Origin: Mycobacterium simiae
Lineage (GTDB): Bacteria; Actinomycetota; Actinomycetes; Mycobacteriales; Mycobacteriaceae
Direction: 5' to 3'
Assembly (NCBI RefSeq): GCF_010727605.1
Contig: NZ_AP022568.1
Location: forward strand, 4,526,001-4,590,000
Length of the DNA: 64,000 nucleotides
Below are positions 26,701 to 37,169 of this stretch, in pieces. Every line of letters starts with the position of its first letter. The first letter of the stretch is position 1. Position numbers and translations under genes: made by a program. The notes below the pieces were generated by a model that did no database searches, was not told the DNA's origin, and was given only the letters and a program-made list of their open reading frames with translations.

Positions 26701-28171
26701 CTTCCTGCAATTGGGCCTGGACAGCATCGTGGCCCTGTCGGTGGTGCAGGCGGCGCGGGCGCGGGGGCTGGCGCTGCGCGCCAGGCTGGTCCTCGACTGC
26801 ACTAATGTCCGAGAACTGGCCGAGTCGATCGATTCTGAAACCGCCTCTGCTGCAACCGATGCCGAATACGGCGTCGACCCCATGCCGGTGCTGCCCAACG
26901 GACGCTGGCTCTACGAATACGGTGAGCCGCGTCGGCTGGCACAGACCGAGGCCATTCGGCTGCCCGATGCCGTCACCCGCGCGCACCTCGATGCCGCGCT
27001 GGCCGGCATCGTCGACGGACATCAGGTGTTGCGGACGCGACTGGACCGCGCGGCGATGGCCCTGGTTCCGATGCCCACGAGCGACGCCGAGGTCATCCGC
27101 GAGGTCACGGTGGCCGGCGACGTGCAGGCCGCGGTTCCCGCACACGTCGCGCAGGCCGTCGAGCGCCTCGACCCCGAGCGGGGCGTGCTGCTGGCCGGGG
27201 TGTGGCTGAGACCCCCGAGCCCCCCGGCCGGACCCAGCGTGCTGCTATTGGCCGCGCACGTGCTGGCGATGGATCCGGCGTCCTGGCGGGTGGTGCTCGG
27301 CGAACTCGACGCCGCACTCACGGCGTTGATCAGCGGGCAACGCCCCGCCCCGGTCCGGGAGCACACCAGCTACCGGCGTTGGGCGGCGGCTCTCGTTGAG
27401 CGCGCCCAGCGGCTGGACACGGCGCAATTCTGGGCCGGCCCGTGCCACGGCGACGATCCGGCGCTCGGCGCGCGACGCCTGGACCCGCACCGCGACCGGG
27501 CCCGCGACTTGGACGTCCGCATGATCACCACCGACGCGGACCTCACCGGCCGGCTGCTCGATTCGGGCCTGCCGCTGCCGCATCTGCTGATCGCCGCGAC
27601 CGCGGCGACGGTGACGCGCTGGCGGCGGATCCGCAATCAGGCCACCCCACCGCCGCTGTTGGCGCTGGAGACCCACGGCCGCGCCGACGGTCTCGTCGAC
27701 GAGCCCGGCGGCCACGCCATCGACACCGGCGACACGGTCGGGTTGCTCAGCTCCATCTATCCGGTGCGGGTCGCGTCAACGGATCCGCGCGACGTGGGGG
27801 AGCAACTGGCCGCGATCCCCGGTGACGGCCTGGACTACGGATTGTTGCGCTACCTGCGCCCCGATACGGCGAAATCCCTTGCATCCCAGCCTGATCCACA
27901 ACTGCTGTTGAACTACCTGGGCGCGGCCCACAGCGTCGGCGGCACCGGCGTGCTGACACTGGAGCGTGAACTGCTCGCCGGGGTATCACCGCAACCGGAA
28001 CCGGACCTGGCGGTCCGCCATGAGCTCACCATCGTCGCCGCCGTGCTGAGCTTCGACGGACAGCGGGTGCTGGCCGCGCAGTGGCGGGCGCTGCCCGACA
28101 TCCTCGGCGATGCGGATATTTCTGCGTTGCAACAGCTTTGGATCGACTCACTGCGGGAGGTGGCGACGTGA
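23729..28171 (+). CDS. mbtF: Mycobactin NRPS MbtF (C-A-PCP-E-like)
   Basis: A 1480-residue terminal synthetase that installs the second N6-hydroxy-lysine, which ends as the cyclic lactam. The N-terminal condensation domain begins [13 protein letters not shown] and has HHIVIDGWS. The adenylation domain has [33 protein letters not shown] and [11 protein letters not shown]. The carrier reads [12 protein letters not shown] last domain resembles an epimerase by YGLLRYL and LLNYLGA, but its HHxxxDG motif reads [11 protein letters not shown], so the second histidine is valine. Epimerase chemistry is therefore doubtful and a cyclisation/release role is more likely. The ATG overlaps the mbtE stop; the stop overlaps mbtG. 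Confidence 0.93.
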
Positions 28172-29448
28172 GCAGGTTAGCGATCCTCGGGGCGGGCGCC
28201 AAGGCGGTGGCGGTGGCCGCCAAGGCCAAGGTGCTACGCGACATGGGCGTCGAGGTGCCCGAGGTGGTCGCCGTCGAACGCACCGCGGTCGGGGCGAATT
28301 GGCAGGCGAGCGGCGGCTGGACCGACGGCGCGCACCGACTGGGCACCAGCCCGGAAAAAGACGTCGGCTTTCCCTATCGGTCGGCGCTGGCGCCGCGCCG
28401 CAACGCCGAACTCGACGAACGGATGACCCGCTACAGCTGGCAGGCCTACCTGATTGCAACGGCATCGTTCGCCGAGTGGATCGACCGGGGCAGACCGGCT
28501 CCGCCACATCGCACCTGGAGTCAATACCTGGGCTGGGTCGCCGACCAGGTGGACATGAAAGTGGTGCACGGTGAGGTCGACGGCCTTACGGTTGACGGCG
28601 ATCGGTGGGCGCTGCGCACCCATGAGACCACCGTGCAGGCCGACGCGCTGATGATCACCGGGCCGGGCCAGGCGGAGAAGTCGCTGTTGCCCGGCAACCC
28701 GCGGATGATGTCGATCGCGCAGTTCTGGGATCGCGCCGCGGGCCACGACCGCATCACCGCCGAACGCGTCGCGGTGATCGGCGGCGGCGAGACGGCCGCG
28801 TCCATGCTCAACGAGCTGTTCCGCCACCGGGTTTCGACCATCACCGTCATCTCACCGCAGGTGACGTTGTTCACCCGGGGCGAGAGCTTCTTCGAGAACT
28901 CACTGTTCTCCGATCCCACCGACTGGACCGCGCTGACGCTGGCCGAACGCCGTGACGCGTTGGCTCGCACTGACCGCGGCGTGTTCTCGGCGAATGTGCA
29001 GGAGGCGCTGCTGGCCGACGACCGCATCCGCCACCTGCGCGGCCGGGTCGCGCACGCGGTGGGCCGCGATGGGCAGATTCGGCTGACGCTGTCCACCAAC
29101 CGGTTCAGCGAGAACCTGGAGACGGTGCACGGTTTTGATTTGGTGATCGACGGTTCCGGGGCCGACCCGCTCTGGTTCACCTCGTTGTTCAGCCAGGATG
29201 CGCTGGATCTCCTCGAACTGGGACTGGGCGGACCGCTGACGGCGGATCGTCTGCAGGAGGCAATCGGCTACGACCTGGCCGTCAACGAGCTCACCCCCAA
29301 GTTGTTCCTGCCCAACCTGTCCGGACTCACCCAGGGGCCCGGATTCCCCAACCTGAGCTGCCTGGGCCTGCTGTCCGACCGGGTGCTGGGCCCCTGGGTT
29401 GGTCGGGCCGCCGCGTCCAAATACCAAACGATGATGGAGAAGCAATGA
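28168..29448 (+). CDS. mbtG: Lysine N6-hydroxylase MbtG
   Basis: A 426-residue flavin N-monooxygenase that hydroxylates lysine side chains to supply the hydroxamate groups of mycobactin, using FAD, NADPH and oxygen. The FAD site is [17 protein letters not shown] at the N-terminus, and [18 protein letters not shown] near residue 205 is the NADPH site. The GTG at 28168 follows GGGAGGTGG and overlaps the mbtF stop (GTGA). The stop overlaps mbtH (ATGA). The length agrees with MbtG of M. tuberculosis (about 431). Confidence 0.95.
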   Translation: MSRLAILGAGAKAVAVAAKAKVLRDMGVEVPEVVAVERTAVGANWQASGGWTDGAHRLGTSPEKDVGFPYRSALAPRRNAELDERMTRYSWQAYLIATASFAEWIDRGRPAPPHRTWSQYLGWVADQVDMKVVHGEVDGLTVDGDRWALRTHETTVQADALMITGPGQAEKSLLPGNPRMMSIAQFWDRAAGHDRITAERVAVIGGGETAASMLNELFRHRVSTITVISPQVTLFTRGESFFENSLFSDPTDWTALTLAERRDALARTDRGVFSANVQEALLADDRIRHLRGRVAHAVGRDGQIRLTLSTNRFSENLETVHGFDLVIDGSGADPLWFTSLFSQDALDLLELGLGGPLTADRLQEAIGYDLAVNELTPKLFLPNLSGLTQGPGFPNLSCLGLLSDRVLGPWVGRAAASKYQTMMEKQ

Positions 29449-29672
29449 GCACCAACCCGTTCGACGACGACAGCGGCACCTTCTTCGTGCTGGTCAACGA
29501 CGACGAACAACACAGCATGTGGCCCGCCTTCGCCGACGTCCCGGCGGGTTGGCACGTGGTCTTCGGCGAAGCGGGCCGCGCGGCGTGCCTGGATTACGTC
29601 GAACAAAACTGGACCGACATCCGGCCGAAAAGCCTGCGCGATGCCGTCGCGGCAGATCGTCCCGCCGGCTAG
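29445..29672 (+). CDS. mbtH: MbtH-like NRPS chaperone
   Basis: A 75-residue MbtH protein, the founding type of the family that binds and stabilises NRPS adenylation domains. Conserved features visible are the [11 protein letters not shown] segment, the PAGW turn, and the C-terminal [15 protein letters not shown]. It should assist MbtB, MbtE and MbtF. The ATG overlaps the mbtG stop by four bases, and it is the last gene of the mbtB-H run; about 150 bases separate it from the next gene. Confidence 0.96.
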   Translation: MSTNPFDDDSGTFFVLVNDDEQHSMWPAFADVPAGWHVVFGEAGRAACLDYVEQNWTDIRPKSLRDAVAADRPAG

Positions 29673-29820
29673 CCGGCAAACCCGAAATTCTGGGCTGCTA
29701 CACAGGTTGCGCACAGATTAGTCTGGCGAAACTCGCGTAACCTATGTCACAGGGTGCACAACCGCACCATCTGTATCCGCGCGGCACCCGCCACGTCGGT
29801 GCACTTCGAAGGGGGACATC

Positions 29821-30336
29821 GTGAAATCCATGAAAGCTCTGGCCATGGGGGTGACCGCAGTGGGCGCGCTCGGCGCCGCCGCCCTGGGCATCACGTCGAC
29901 CGCCGCCGCGCCGATGGCCGACGTGCAGCTGGCCGCGGTCGGCGCGCCGTTACCCCAGGATCCGCCGCCGCCCGTACCGGCTCCCGCCGCGGACGTTCCG
30001 ACCGCCGACCAGCTGACCGGGCTGCTGACCAGCCTCGCCGACCCCAGCGTGTCGTTCGCGAACAAGGGCAATCTGGTCGAAGGTGGTATCAGCGGAACCG
30101 CAGCCCACATCGCTGACCACAAGCTGCAGAAGGCCGCCAAAAATGGTGACCTGCCGTTGACGTTCACGATCACCAACATTGCCCCGGCCGCGCCCGGATC
30201 CGTGACCGCGGACGTCGCGGTGTCCGGTCCCAAGCTGCCGAACCCGGTGACACAGAGCGTCACCTTCGTCAACCAGGGCGGCTGGGTGTTGTCACGCGCC
30301 TCGGCGATGGAGCTCATTCAGGCCGCCGGCCAGTGA
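29821..30336 (+). CDS. cfp2: Low-molecular-weight secreted antigen MTB12/CFP-2
   Basis: A 171-residue exported protein orthologous to Rv2376c (MTB12, CFP-2), a culture-filtrate T-cell antigen. A signal peptide spans about residues 1-30 ([18 protein letters not shown]...). A Pro/Ala-rich linker ([10 protein letters not shown]) leads to the conserved domain with [39 protein letters not shown] and [15 protein letters not shown]. The fold resembles NTF2/cystatin-like secreted domains; the function is unknown. The GTG at 29821 follows GAAGGGGGACATC. Its position just after mbtH matches M. tuberculosis. A second copy follows 47 bases downstream. Confidence 0.93.
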   Translation: MKSMKALAMGVTAVGALGAAALGITSTAAAPMADVQLAAVGAPLPQDPPPPVPAPAADVPTADQLTGLLTSLADPSVSFANKGNLVEGGISGTAAHIADHKLQKAAKNGDLPLTFTITNIAPAAPGSVTADVAVSGPKLPNPVTQSVTFVNQGGWVLSRASAMELIQAAGQ

Positions 30337-30383
30337 GTAACATCCGTCACGTTGGCCCGAACCGGGCCGCTAAAGGGGGACAC

Positions 30384-30902
30384 GTGAAATCCGTAGCTGT
30401 GAGCGTGGCGGCGCTGGCCGTCATTGGCGGTGCGGCCGCCGGCATTGCGTCGGTCACAACACCGGCCACTGGGGTGCAACTGGCCGCGGTCGGTGCGCCG
30501 ATCCCACAGGACCCGCCGCCACCGCCGGCGCCCGCGCCGGTAGGGCCGGGCCTTCCGACCCCGGAGCAGTTGAGCAACCTGTGCATTCAGGTCACCGATC
30601 CCGGCGTGGGCTACTCCACCAAAGTCGGCCTGGTCGAAAACGGCATCAATCCCGACGAGGGCCACGTCGCGGACCACGACCTGCGCAAGGCCTACCGGAA
30701 CGGCAACTTCCCGGAAACGTTCACCGTGACGAACATCGTCCCGGCCGGGCCGACCACGGCTTCCGCCCAGGTAGCCATTGCGGGTCCGAAGTTCGCCGGA
30801 CCGGTCGTCAAGCAGCTTGTGTTCGTCCAACAGGGCGGCAACTGGGTACTGCAGCACGACGCCGCGCTGGCCTTGGTGCAAGCGGCGGCCGCAACGAACT
30901 AG
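30384..30902 (+). CDS. Second CFP-2/MTB12-like secreted protein (tandem paralogue)
   Basis: A 172-residue paralogue of the preceding gene: signal peptide, the same [18 protein letters not shown] linker start, and the shared domain (STKVGLVENGI, ADHDLRKAYRNGNFP, IAGPKFAGPV, QQGGNWVLQHDAAL). The GTG at 30384 is preceded by AAAGGGGGACAC, almost the same leader as the first copy, so the duplication included the ribosome site. It differs in having a cysteine (LSNLCIQVTD). The stop codon TAG lies in CTAG at 30899-30902, which on the other strand is also the stop of the convergent sigma factor gene. Confidence 0.88.
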   Translation: MKSVAVSVAALAVIGGAAAGIASVTTPATGVQLAAVGAPIPQDPPPPPAPAPVGPGLPTPEQLSNLCIQVTDPGVGYSTKVGLVENGINPDEGHVADHDLRKAYRNGNFPETFTVTNIVPAGPTTASAQVAIAGPKFAGPVVKQLVFVQQGGNWVLQHDAALALVQAAAATN

Positions 30903-31777
30903 CCGCAGACGGCACCGAGGTCGAGCCCCGCGATGCGCACGGGGTCGGCCAAGACGTCGATCATGGCCACTCGACCGTCGCGGACGACGAACGCCATGAT
31001 CGAAACCGGGCGCCCGTGCACGAGGATCACCGCGCCCGCGGCACCGTTGACCCTCGCCGCGCGGACCTCACGCTCCGGGCCCGCGTAGCCGTGGGCCAGC
31101 TTTGCGACGGACTCGGCACCTTCGGCGTGGAAAAGCGCTGTGCCGGCGCCGAAGTCGCCGCGTAGCAGCACGTCGGGATGCAACACCGACAACAGCCGGT
31201 CGAAGTTGCCGGAACGTCCGGCGGCGAAGAACGCGTCGACGGCCTCCCGCTGCGCGGACACGTCCGCATCGGGCACCGGGTGGGCGTCCTCGATTCGCCG
31301 TCGCGCGCGGCTGGCCAGCTTGCGGGTCGCCTCCGGTGTTCGCTCCACGATCGGCGCGATCTGGTCGAACGGCACGCCGAAAGCGTCATGCAGAACGAAA
31401 GCCAGGCGCTCGGCCGGTGACAGGGTGTCCAGGACGACGAACAGCGCCAGGCCCACCGCCTCGGCCAGCATCGCCCGGTGTTCGGGGTCGGACTCGTCGT
31501 CGGCGTCCACCATCGGATCCGGCAACCGCGCCACCGGCTCCTCGCGGTGCCGGCCGCGGCGGTCGCGCAGCACGTTCAAACAGATGCGGGCCACTACGGT
31601 GGTCAACCAGGCCTCGAGGTTGACGATCTGGTCGGCGCCGCCGCGGTCGAGCCGCAACCAGGCCTCCTGCACCGCGTCCTGGGCGTCGTCGACCGAGCCG
31701 AGCATGCGGTACGCGACGGCGCTCAGCTGCGGCCGGGCCGCCTCGAACCGCGCCGTCAGCGAGCGGTTGGCGGTCAC
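30899..31777 (-). CDS. ECF41-like RNA polymerase sigma factor
   Basis: A 292-residue extracytoplasmic-function sigma factor. Region 2 is near residues 10-80 (AYRMLGSVDDAQDAVQEAWLRLDR, then LEAWLTTVVARICLNVLR). Region 4 is near 125-180 (LSPAERLAFVLHDAFGVPFDQIAPIVERTPEATRKLASRARRRI). A C-terminal SnoaL/NTF2-like domain (AVDAFFAAGRSGNFDRLLSVLHPDVLL) is the built-in regulatory domain of the ECF41/SigJ group, which uses it in place of a separate anti-sigma factor. The GTG at 31777 overlaps the stop of the AhpD-like gene (GTGA). That neighbour is the typical partner and likely target of ECF41 factors. Confidence 0.88.
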   Translation of the reverse strand: MTANRSLTARFEAARPQLSAVAYRMLGSVDDAQDAVQEAWLRLDRGGADQIVNLEAWLTTVVARICLNVLRDRRGRHREEPVARLPDPMVDADDESDPEHRAMLAEAVGLALFVVLDTLSPAERLAFVLHDAFGVPFDQIAPIVERTPEATRKLASRARRRIEDAHPVPDADVSAQREAVDAFFAAGRSGNFDRLLSVLHPDVLLRGDFGAGTALFHAEGAESVAKLAHGYAGPEREVRAARVNGAAGAVILVHGRPVSIMAFVVRDGRVAMIDVLADPVRIAGLDLGAVCG

Positions 31778-32370
31778 GGGCGACCGGTGTCCGGCATTGC
31801 ACACACCTGGCCGCCGGAGAAGCCGGCGGACTTGATGCCCAACGCGATATTGAATCGGGCGCGCATGTTGCCCAGATTGATGACGTGGGTGAGCCCGACC
31901 AGCTGCGGCGTGTCGAAGTGGCCGCGCAGCGCATCGAACAACTCGTCGGTCACCTCGACCGGGGTGTGGCTCATGGCGGTGGCGTACTCGAGAATCAGCT
32001 TGTCGACGTCGGAAAAGCACGTGGCTGCACGGTAATTCGACAGCGCCCGCAGTTCCTCGTCGGTGAGACCCCAGCGCCGGGCGATTTGCGAGCCGAGATC
32101 GATGCAGTATTCACAACCCACCGTCGTCGCGGCTTTCAACTCCGCCAGCGCGCGGTGCCGCGGGCTGAGGATGTCGAGCTTGGCTTCGGCTTGTTCGAGC
32201 TTGCCGTAGGCGCTGAGCAACCTGGGAATGTGGGCATACATACGCAGCGGCTCGAGCATCCCGGCCGTTTCCAGGCCGGTCATCTGCGCGAGTTTGCGTT
32301 TGGTGAAGAAGAAAGCGATCCTCGCGCCCAGGCCGGCGTCGCGGTCGGAGAGCCCCTGCAGACGGGACAT
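31774..32370 (-). CDS. AhpD/carboxymuconolactone-decarboxylase-family protein
   Basis: A 198-residue member of the AhpD-like superfamily. The redox motif CEYC lies in ELKAATTVGCEYCIDLGSQIARRWG, followed by LTDEELRALSNYR. The His that follows CxxC in true AhpD is replaced here (CEYCIDLGS), so the peroxidase-relay chemistry may differ. Genes of this family are commonly paired with ECF41 sigma factors, and here the sigma start overlaps this stop by four bases. The likely role is thiol-based defence or detoxification under that factor. The ATG at 32370 follows GGAAAGGATCGCC. Confidence 0.85.
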   Translation of the reverse strand: MSRLQGLSDRDAGLGARIAFFFTKRKLAQMTGLETAGMLEPLRMYAHIPRLLSAYGKLEQAEAKLDILSPRHRALAELKAATTVGCEYCIDLGSQIARRWGLTDEELRALSNYRAATCFSDVDKLILEYATAMSHTPVEVTDELFDALRGHFDTPQLVGLTHVINLGNMRARFNIALGIKSAGFSGGQVCAMPDTGRP

Positions 32371-32462
32371 GGCGATCCTTTCCGAATAGTCACGGTGTCG
32401 GCGCCCAGGTGAATCTGTGGCCCCTACTCCGTCGACACCCGGCGACCCGCAAACGTGACCGG

Positions 32463-32804
32463 TTAGCGGCCGAAAGTGGAACCGGATCCCTGGGTCTGCT
32501 GGCTCAGCGGTACGTCCATGTCGTACACCCGGGCATGCAGGACGGTGCGGTTCCGCAGCGCGGCCCGCACGGCGCGGTGCAAACCGTCCTCGAGATAGAC
32601 GACGCCGCGCCACCGCACCGCGTGCGGAAAGAGATCGCCGTAGAACGTGGAGTCCTCCGAGAGCAGCCGGTCCAGGGCCAGCACCGTGGTCGTGGTGACC
32701 AACTCGTCGAGCCGGATCTGTTGGGGAGGGATCTGCGACCAGTCCCGGTAAGACAACCCGTGGTCCGGGTAGGGCTTACCTTCTCGGACGCCCTTGAAGA
32801 TCAT
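32463..32804 (-). CDS. Conserved mycobacterial protein, Rv2375-like
   Basis: A 113-residue soluble protein of unknown function, recognised by its place next to hrcA and by resemblance to Rv2375. Features visible are SYRDWSQIPPQQIRLDELVTTT, TFYGDLFPHAVRWRGVVYLEDGLHRAVRAALRNRTVLHARVYD, and a Gln/Ser/Gly-rich tail. No membrane helix or catalytic motif is apparent. The central LEDGLHRAVRAAL...LHARV pattern recalls ParB/sulfiredoxin-type nuclease folds, but this is only an impression. It is divergent from hrcA with 151 bases between the starts. Confidence 0.8.
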   Translation of the reverse strand: MIFKGVREGKPYPDHGLSYRDWSQIPPQQIRLDELVTTTTVLALDRLLSEDSTFYGDLFPHAVRWRGVVYLEDGLHRAVRAALRNRTVLHARVYDMDVPLSQQTQGSGSTFGR

Positions 32805-32904
32805 TTGTCGATTTTCCTTGATGTGTCGTCGAAGGCCGACGGATACATGCCGGAAAGGCTAGCGGCAAAGTCGTCGGCCGCGCGCGCCGGACACTTGCTG
32901 ATGA

Positions 32905-33987
<1,083 letters not shown>

Positions 33988-34054
33988 ACGCGCACCGACA
34001 GGACTGCGGACGTACGTGGTAACGCGGCCCTAACTGGGTCCAGAAAGGTCAGGC

Positions 34055-35197
34055 GTGGCACGCGACTATTACGGGCTGCTCGGCGTGAACAAAAACGCCA
34101 GCGATGCGGAGATCAAGCGCGCGTATCGAAAGCTGGCGCGTGAGCTGCACCCTGACATCAATCCCGACGAGGCCGCGCAGGCGAGGTTCAAGGAGGTCAG
34201 CGTCGCCTACGAGGTGCTCAGCGATCCCGAGAAACGCCGGATCGTCGATCTGGGCGGGGATCCGCTGGAGAATGCCGCCGCGGGCGGCGGATTCGGTGGA
34301 TTCGGCGGCCTGGGCGACGTCTTCGAGGCTTTCTTCGGGGGCAGCTTCAGCGGAGGCGCGACCTCGCGCGGTCCGATCGGCCGGGTCCGGCCCGGGTCGG
34401 ACTCGTTGCTGCGGATGCGCCTAGACCTCGAAGAGTGCGCGACCGGGGTGACCAAGCAGGTCACCGTCGACACCGCGGTGCTGTGCGACCGCTGTCAGGG
34501 CAAGGGCACCAATGGCGATTCGGCGCCGGTCCCCTGCGACACCTGCGGCGGGCGGGGCGAGGTGCAGACGGTGCAGCGCTCGCTGTTGGGGCAGATGGTG
34601 ACGTCGCGGCCGTGCCCCACCTGCCGTGGCGTTGGCGTGGTCATCCCCGACCCTTGCCATCAGTGCATGGGCGACGGCCGGGTGCGGGCCCGGCGCGAGA
34701 TCAGCGTCAAGATCCCGGCCGGTGTCGGCGACGGGATGCGGGTTCGGCTTGCCGCGCAGGGCGAGGTCGGTCCGGGCGGCGGCCCGGCCGGTGACCTCTA
34801 TGTCGAGGTGCATGAGCAGGCCCACGACATCTTCGTCCGCGACGGTGACGACCTGCACTGCACGGTGTCGGTGCCGATGATCGATGCCGCGCTCGGCACC
34901 GCCATCACCATCGACGACATCCTCGACGGCCCCAGTGAAATCACCATTCCGCCTGGGACACAGCCGGGTTCGGTCATCACGCTGCGCGGTCAGGGCATGC
35001 CGCAGCTGCGGTCGTCCACCCGGGGCAATCTCAACGTCCACGTCGAGGTGGTGGTCCCCACCCGCCTGGACAACCACGACATCGAATTGCTGCGCGAACT
35101 GAAGAACCGCCGCAACCGCGACGTGCCCGAGGTGCGTTCCTCCCACACCGGTGGCGGCCTGTTCAGTCGGCTTCGCGAAACCTTCACCGGGCGCTAG
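34055..35197 (+). CDS. dnaJ2: Chaperone protein DnaJ2
   Basis: A 380-residue type I DnaJ, cochaperone of DnaK. The J domain ([24 protein letters not shown]) has the HPD motif in [11 protein letters not shown] Gly/Phe region follows ([19 protein letters not shown]). Four zinc-binding CxxCxGxG motifs are present: [24 protein letters not shown] and CHQCMGDG, the last with Met before Gly. The C-terminal substrate-binding domain contains [19 protein letters not shown]. The GTG at 34055 fits the family N-terminus. It is downstream of hrcA, as in M. tuberculosis (Rv2373c). Confidence 0.96.
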   Translation: MARDYYGLLGVNKNASDAEIKRAYRKLARELHPDINPDEAAQARFKEVSVAYEVLSDPEKRRIVDLGGDPLENAAAGGGFGGFGGLGDVFEAFFGGSFSGGATSRGPIGRVRPGSDSLLRMRLDLEECATGVTKQVTVDTAVLCDRCQGKGTNGDSAPVPCDTCGGRGEVQTVQRSLLGQMVTSRPCPTCRGVGVVIPDPCHQCMGDGRVRARREISVKIPAGVGDGMRVRLAAQGEVGPGGGPAGDLYVEVHEQAHDIFVRDGDDLHCTVSVPMIDAALGTAITIDDILDGPSEITIPPGTQPGSVITLRGQGMPQLRSSTRGNLNVHVEVVVPTRLDNHDIELLRELKNRRNRDVPEVRSSHTGGGLFSRLRETFTGR

Positions 35198-35220
35198 CCC
35201 CAGTCGCGCGGGCCGTGCAC

Positions 35221-36027
35221 ATGGTGGCGACGCTGTTCTACGTCCAGGCCTTGCCCGACACCGGTGAACTCGCGGTCGTCGACGGCGACGAAGGCTTTCA
35301 CGCCGCGACCGTGCGGCGGATCCGGCCTGGCGAGCAGTTGTGGCTGGGTGACGGCGCGGGCGCGCTGGCCCGCTGCGAGGTGGAACAGGCCGACCGTGAC
35401 GGCTTACGCGCCCGGGTGCGGGATCGTTGGACGGTCAACCCCGGCCAGCCGCCGGTGACGGTGGTGCAAGCCCTGCCGAAGTCGGACCGTTCGGAGTTGG
35501 CGATCGAGCTGGCCACCGAGGCCGGCGCCGACGCGTTTCTGGCCTGGCAGGCCGCCCGATGTGTGGCGAGCTGGCAGGGGTCCCGGGTCGAGAAGGGCTT
35601 GCGTCGGTGGCGAGCCGTGGTCCGCTCGGCGGCGCGGCAATCACGTCGGGCCTACATCCCGACCGTCGAGGGCGTGCTGACCACCCCGATGCTGCTTCAG
35701 CGCATCCGCGACGCGGTGGCCTGCGGCGCGGTGGCGGTGGTGCTGCATGAGTCGGCGACCGAGCGGCTCGTGGATGCCGGTGTAGCACAGGCGAACTCGC
35801 TGTTCCTGGTGGTCGGTCCCGAAGGCGGCATCGCCCCGGAAGAACTTGCCGCGCTGACCGACGTGGGCGCCGTCGCGGTGCGGCTGGGCCCCCAGGTGTT
35901 GCGTACCTCGACCGCCGCCGCGGTGGCCCTGGGTGCGCTGGGTGTGCTTACCCCGCGATGGCAGCAAACCACCGAAGGCCAGCCCGCCGAGCCGCGCGCG
36001 GCTGACCAGACCGAGCCCTCGGCGTAG
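35221..36027 (+). CDS. rsmE: 16S rRNA (uracil-1498-N3)-methyltransferase RsmE
   Basis: A 268-residue SPOUT-class methyltransferase acting on U1498 of 16S rRNA in the 30S subunit, using S-adenosylmethionine. Visible features are the N-terminal PUA-like part, [42 protein letters not shown], and the knot region [14 protein letters not shown]...[19 protein letters not shown] chose the ATG at 35221; a GTG two codons earlier (35215) is equally possible, and neither has a strong ribosome site. It follows dnaJ2 by 23 bases. In M. tuberculosis the next genes include a PE_PGRS; here phoH follows directly. Confidence 0.93.
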   Translation: MVATLFYVQALPDTGELAVVDGDEGFHAATVRRIRPGEQLWLGDGAGALARCEVEQADRDGLRARVRDRWTVNPGQPPVTVVQALPKSDRSELAIELATEAGADAFLAWQAARCVASWQGSRVEKGLRRWRAVVRSAARQSRRAYIPTVEGVLTTPMLLQRIRDAVACGAVAVVLHESATERLVDAGVAQANSLFLVVGPEGGIAPEELAALTDVGAVAVRLGPQVLRTSTAAAVALGALGVLTPRWQQTTEGQPAEPRAADQTEPSA

Positions 36028-36083
36028 ACTGAGGCATCCGAATCACCCTTGACGAGCCGAGATAGGCAGGCACCGGAAACCAC

Positions 36084-37151
36084 GTGACGCCACGCGAGAC
36101 CAACGCTGCCGACGCAGCTGGGGCCCTGCAGGGCCCCGATCTCAAAGCTCCGGTTCGCAGCAGCATCGACATTCCGCCCGATGTGGTCGTGGGCTTGCTG
36201 GGCTCGGCAGACGAGAATCTGCGCGCCCTCGAACGCACCCTCAATGCTGACCTGCATGTTCGCGGCAACACTGTCACCCTCTCCGGTGAGTCGGCCGACG
36301 TCGCCCTGGCCGAGCGGGTGCTGACCGAGCTCGTCGCGATTGTGGCCAACGGCCAGCCGCTCACCCCCGAGGTGGTGCGCCACAGTGTCGCCATGCTGAT
36401 CGGCACCGGCAACGAGTCACCGGCCGAGGTGCTCACGCTGGACATCTTGTCGCGCCGCGGCAAGACGATTCGGCCCAAGACGCTCAACCAGAAGCGTTAC
36501 GTCGACGCTATCGACGCCCACACCATCGTGTTCGGGGTCGGCCCCGCCGGTACTGGTAAGACCTATCTGGCGATGGCCAAGGCGGTCAATGCGCTGCAGT
36601 CCAAACAGGTCACCCGCATCATCCTGACCCGTCCGGCGGTGGAAGCCGGCGAGCGGTTGGGGTTCCTGCCGGGAACGCTGAACGAGAAGATCGACCCGTA
36701 TCTGCGTCCGCTCTATGACGCGCTCTACGACATGATGGACCCCGAGTTGGTGCCGAAGCTGATGTCGGCCGGGGTGATCGAGGTTGCGCCGCTCGCCTAC
36801 ATGCGGGGGAGGACGCTTAACGACGCGTTTATCGTGCTCGACGAGGCGCAGAACACCACACCCGAGCAAATGAAGATGTTCCTCACCCGGCTGGGCTTCG
36901 GGTCGAAGATCGTCGTCACCGGCGACATCACCCAGATCGATCTGCCGGGCGGGGCCAAGTCGGGTCTGCGCGCGGCGGTCGACATCCTCGAGCACATCGA
37001 AGACATCCACGTCGCCGAGTTGACCAGCGCGGATGTCGTTCGCCACCGACTGGTGTCGGAAATCGTCGACGCGTACGCGCGCCACGAAGAGCCGGGGGCG
37101 GGCATGAATCGGGCGGCCCGTCGTGCGTCCGGAACCCGCAATCGCCGATGA
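36084..37151 (+). CDS. phoH: PhoH-like ATPase
   Basis: A 355-residue PhoH/YbeZ ATPase. The N-terminal KH-like region (LGSADENLRALERTLNADLHVRG) precedes Walker A GPAGTGKTY near residue 155 and Walker B FIVLDEAQN near 250, with VVTGDITQIDLP after it. YbeZ-type PhoH proteins act with the neighbouring endonuclease YbeY in ribosome maturation and RNA quality control. The GTG at 36084 is in frame and fits the family N-terminus. ybeY begins 18 bases after the stop, so they are one operon. Confidence 0.94.
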   Translation: MTPRETNAADAAGALQGPDLKAPVRSSIDIPPDVVVGLLGSADENLRALERTLNADLHVRGNTVTLSGESADVALAERVLTELVAIVANGQPLTPEVVRHSVAMLIGTGNESPAEVLTLDILSRRGKTIRPKTLNQKRYVDAIDAHTIVFGVGPAGTGKTYLAMAKAVNALQSKQVTRIILTRPAVEAGERLGFLPGTLNEKIDPYLRPLYDALYDMMDPELVPKLMSAGVIEVAPLAYMRGRTLNDAFIVLDEAQNTTPEQMKMFLTRLGFGSKIVVTGDITQIDLPGGAKSGLRAAVDILEHIEDIHVAELTSADVVRHRLVSEIVDAYARHEEPGAGMNRAARRASGTRNRR

Positions 37152-37169
37152 TGGTGCGGTGAGCGGCAA

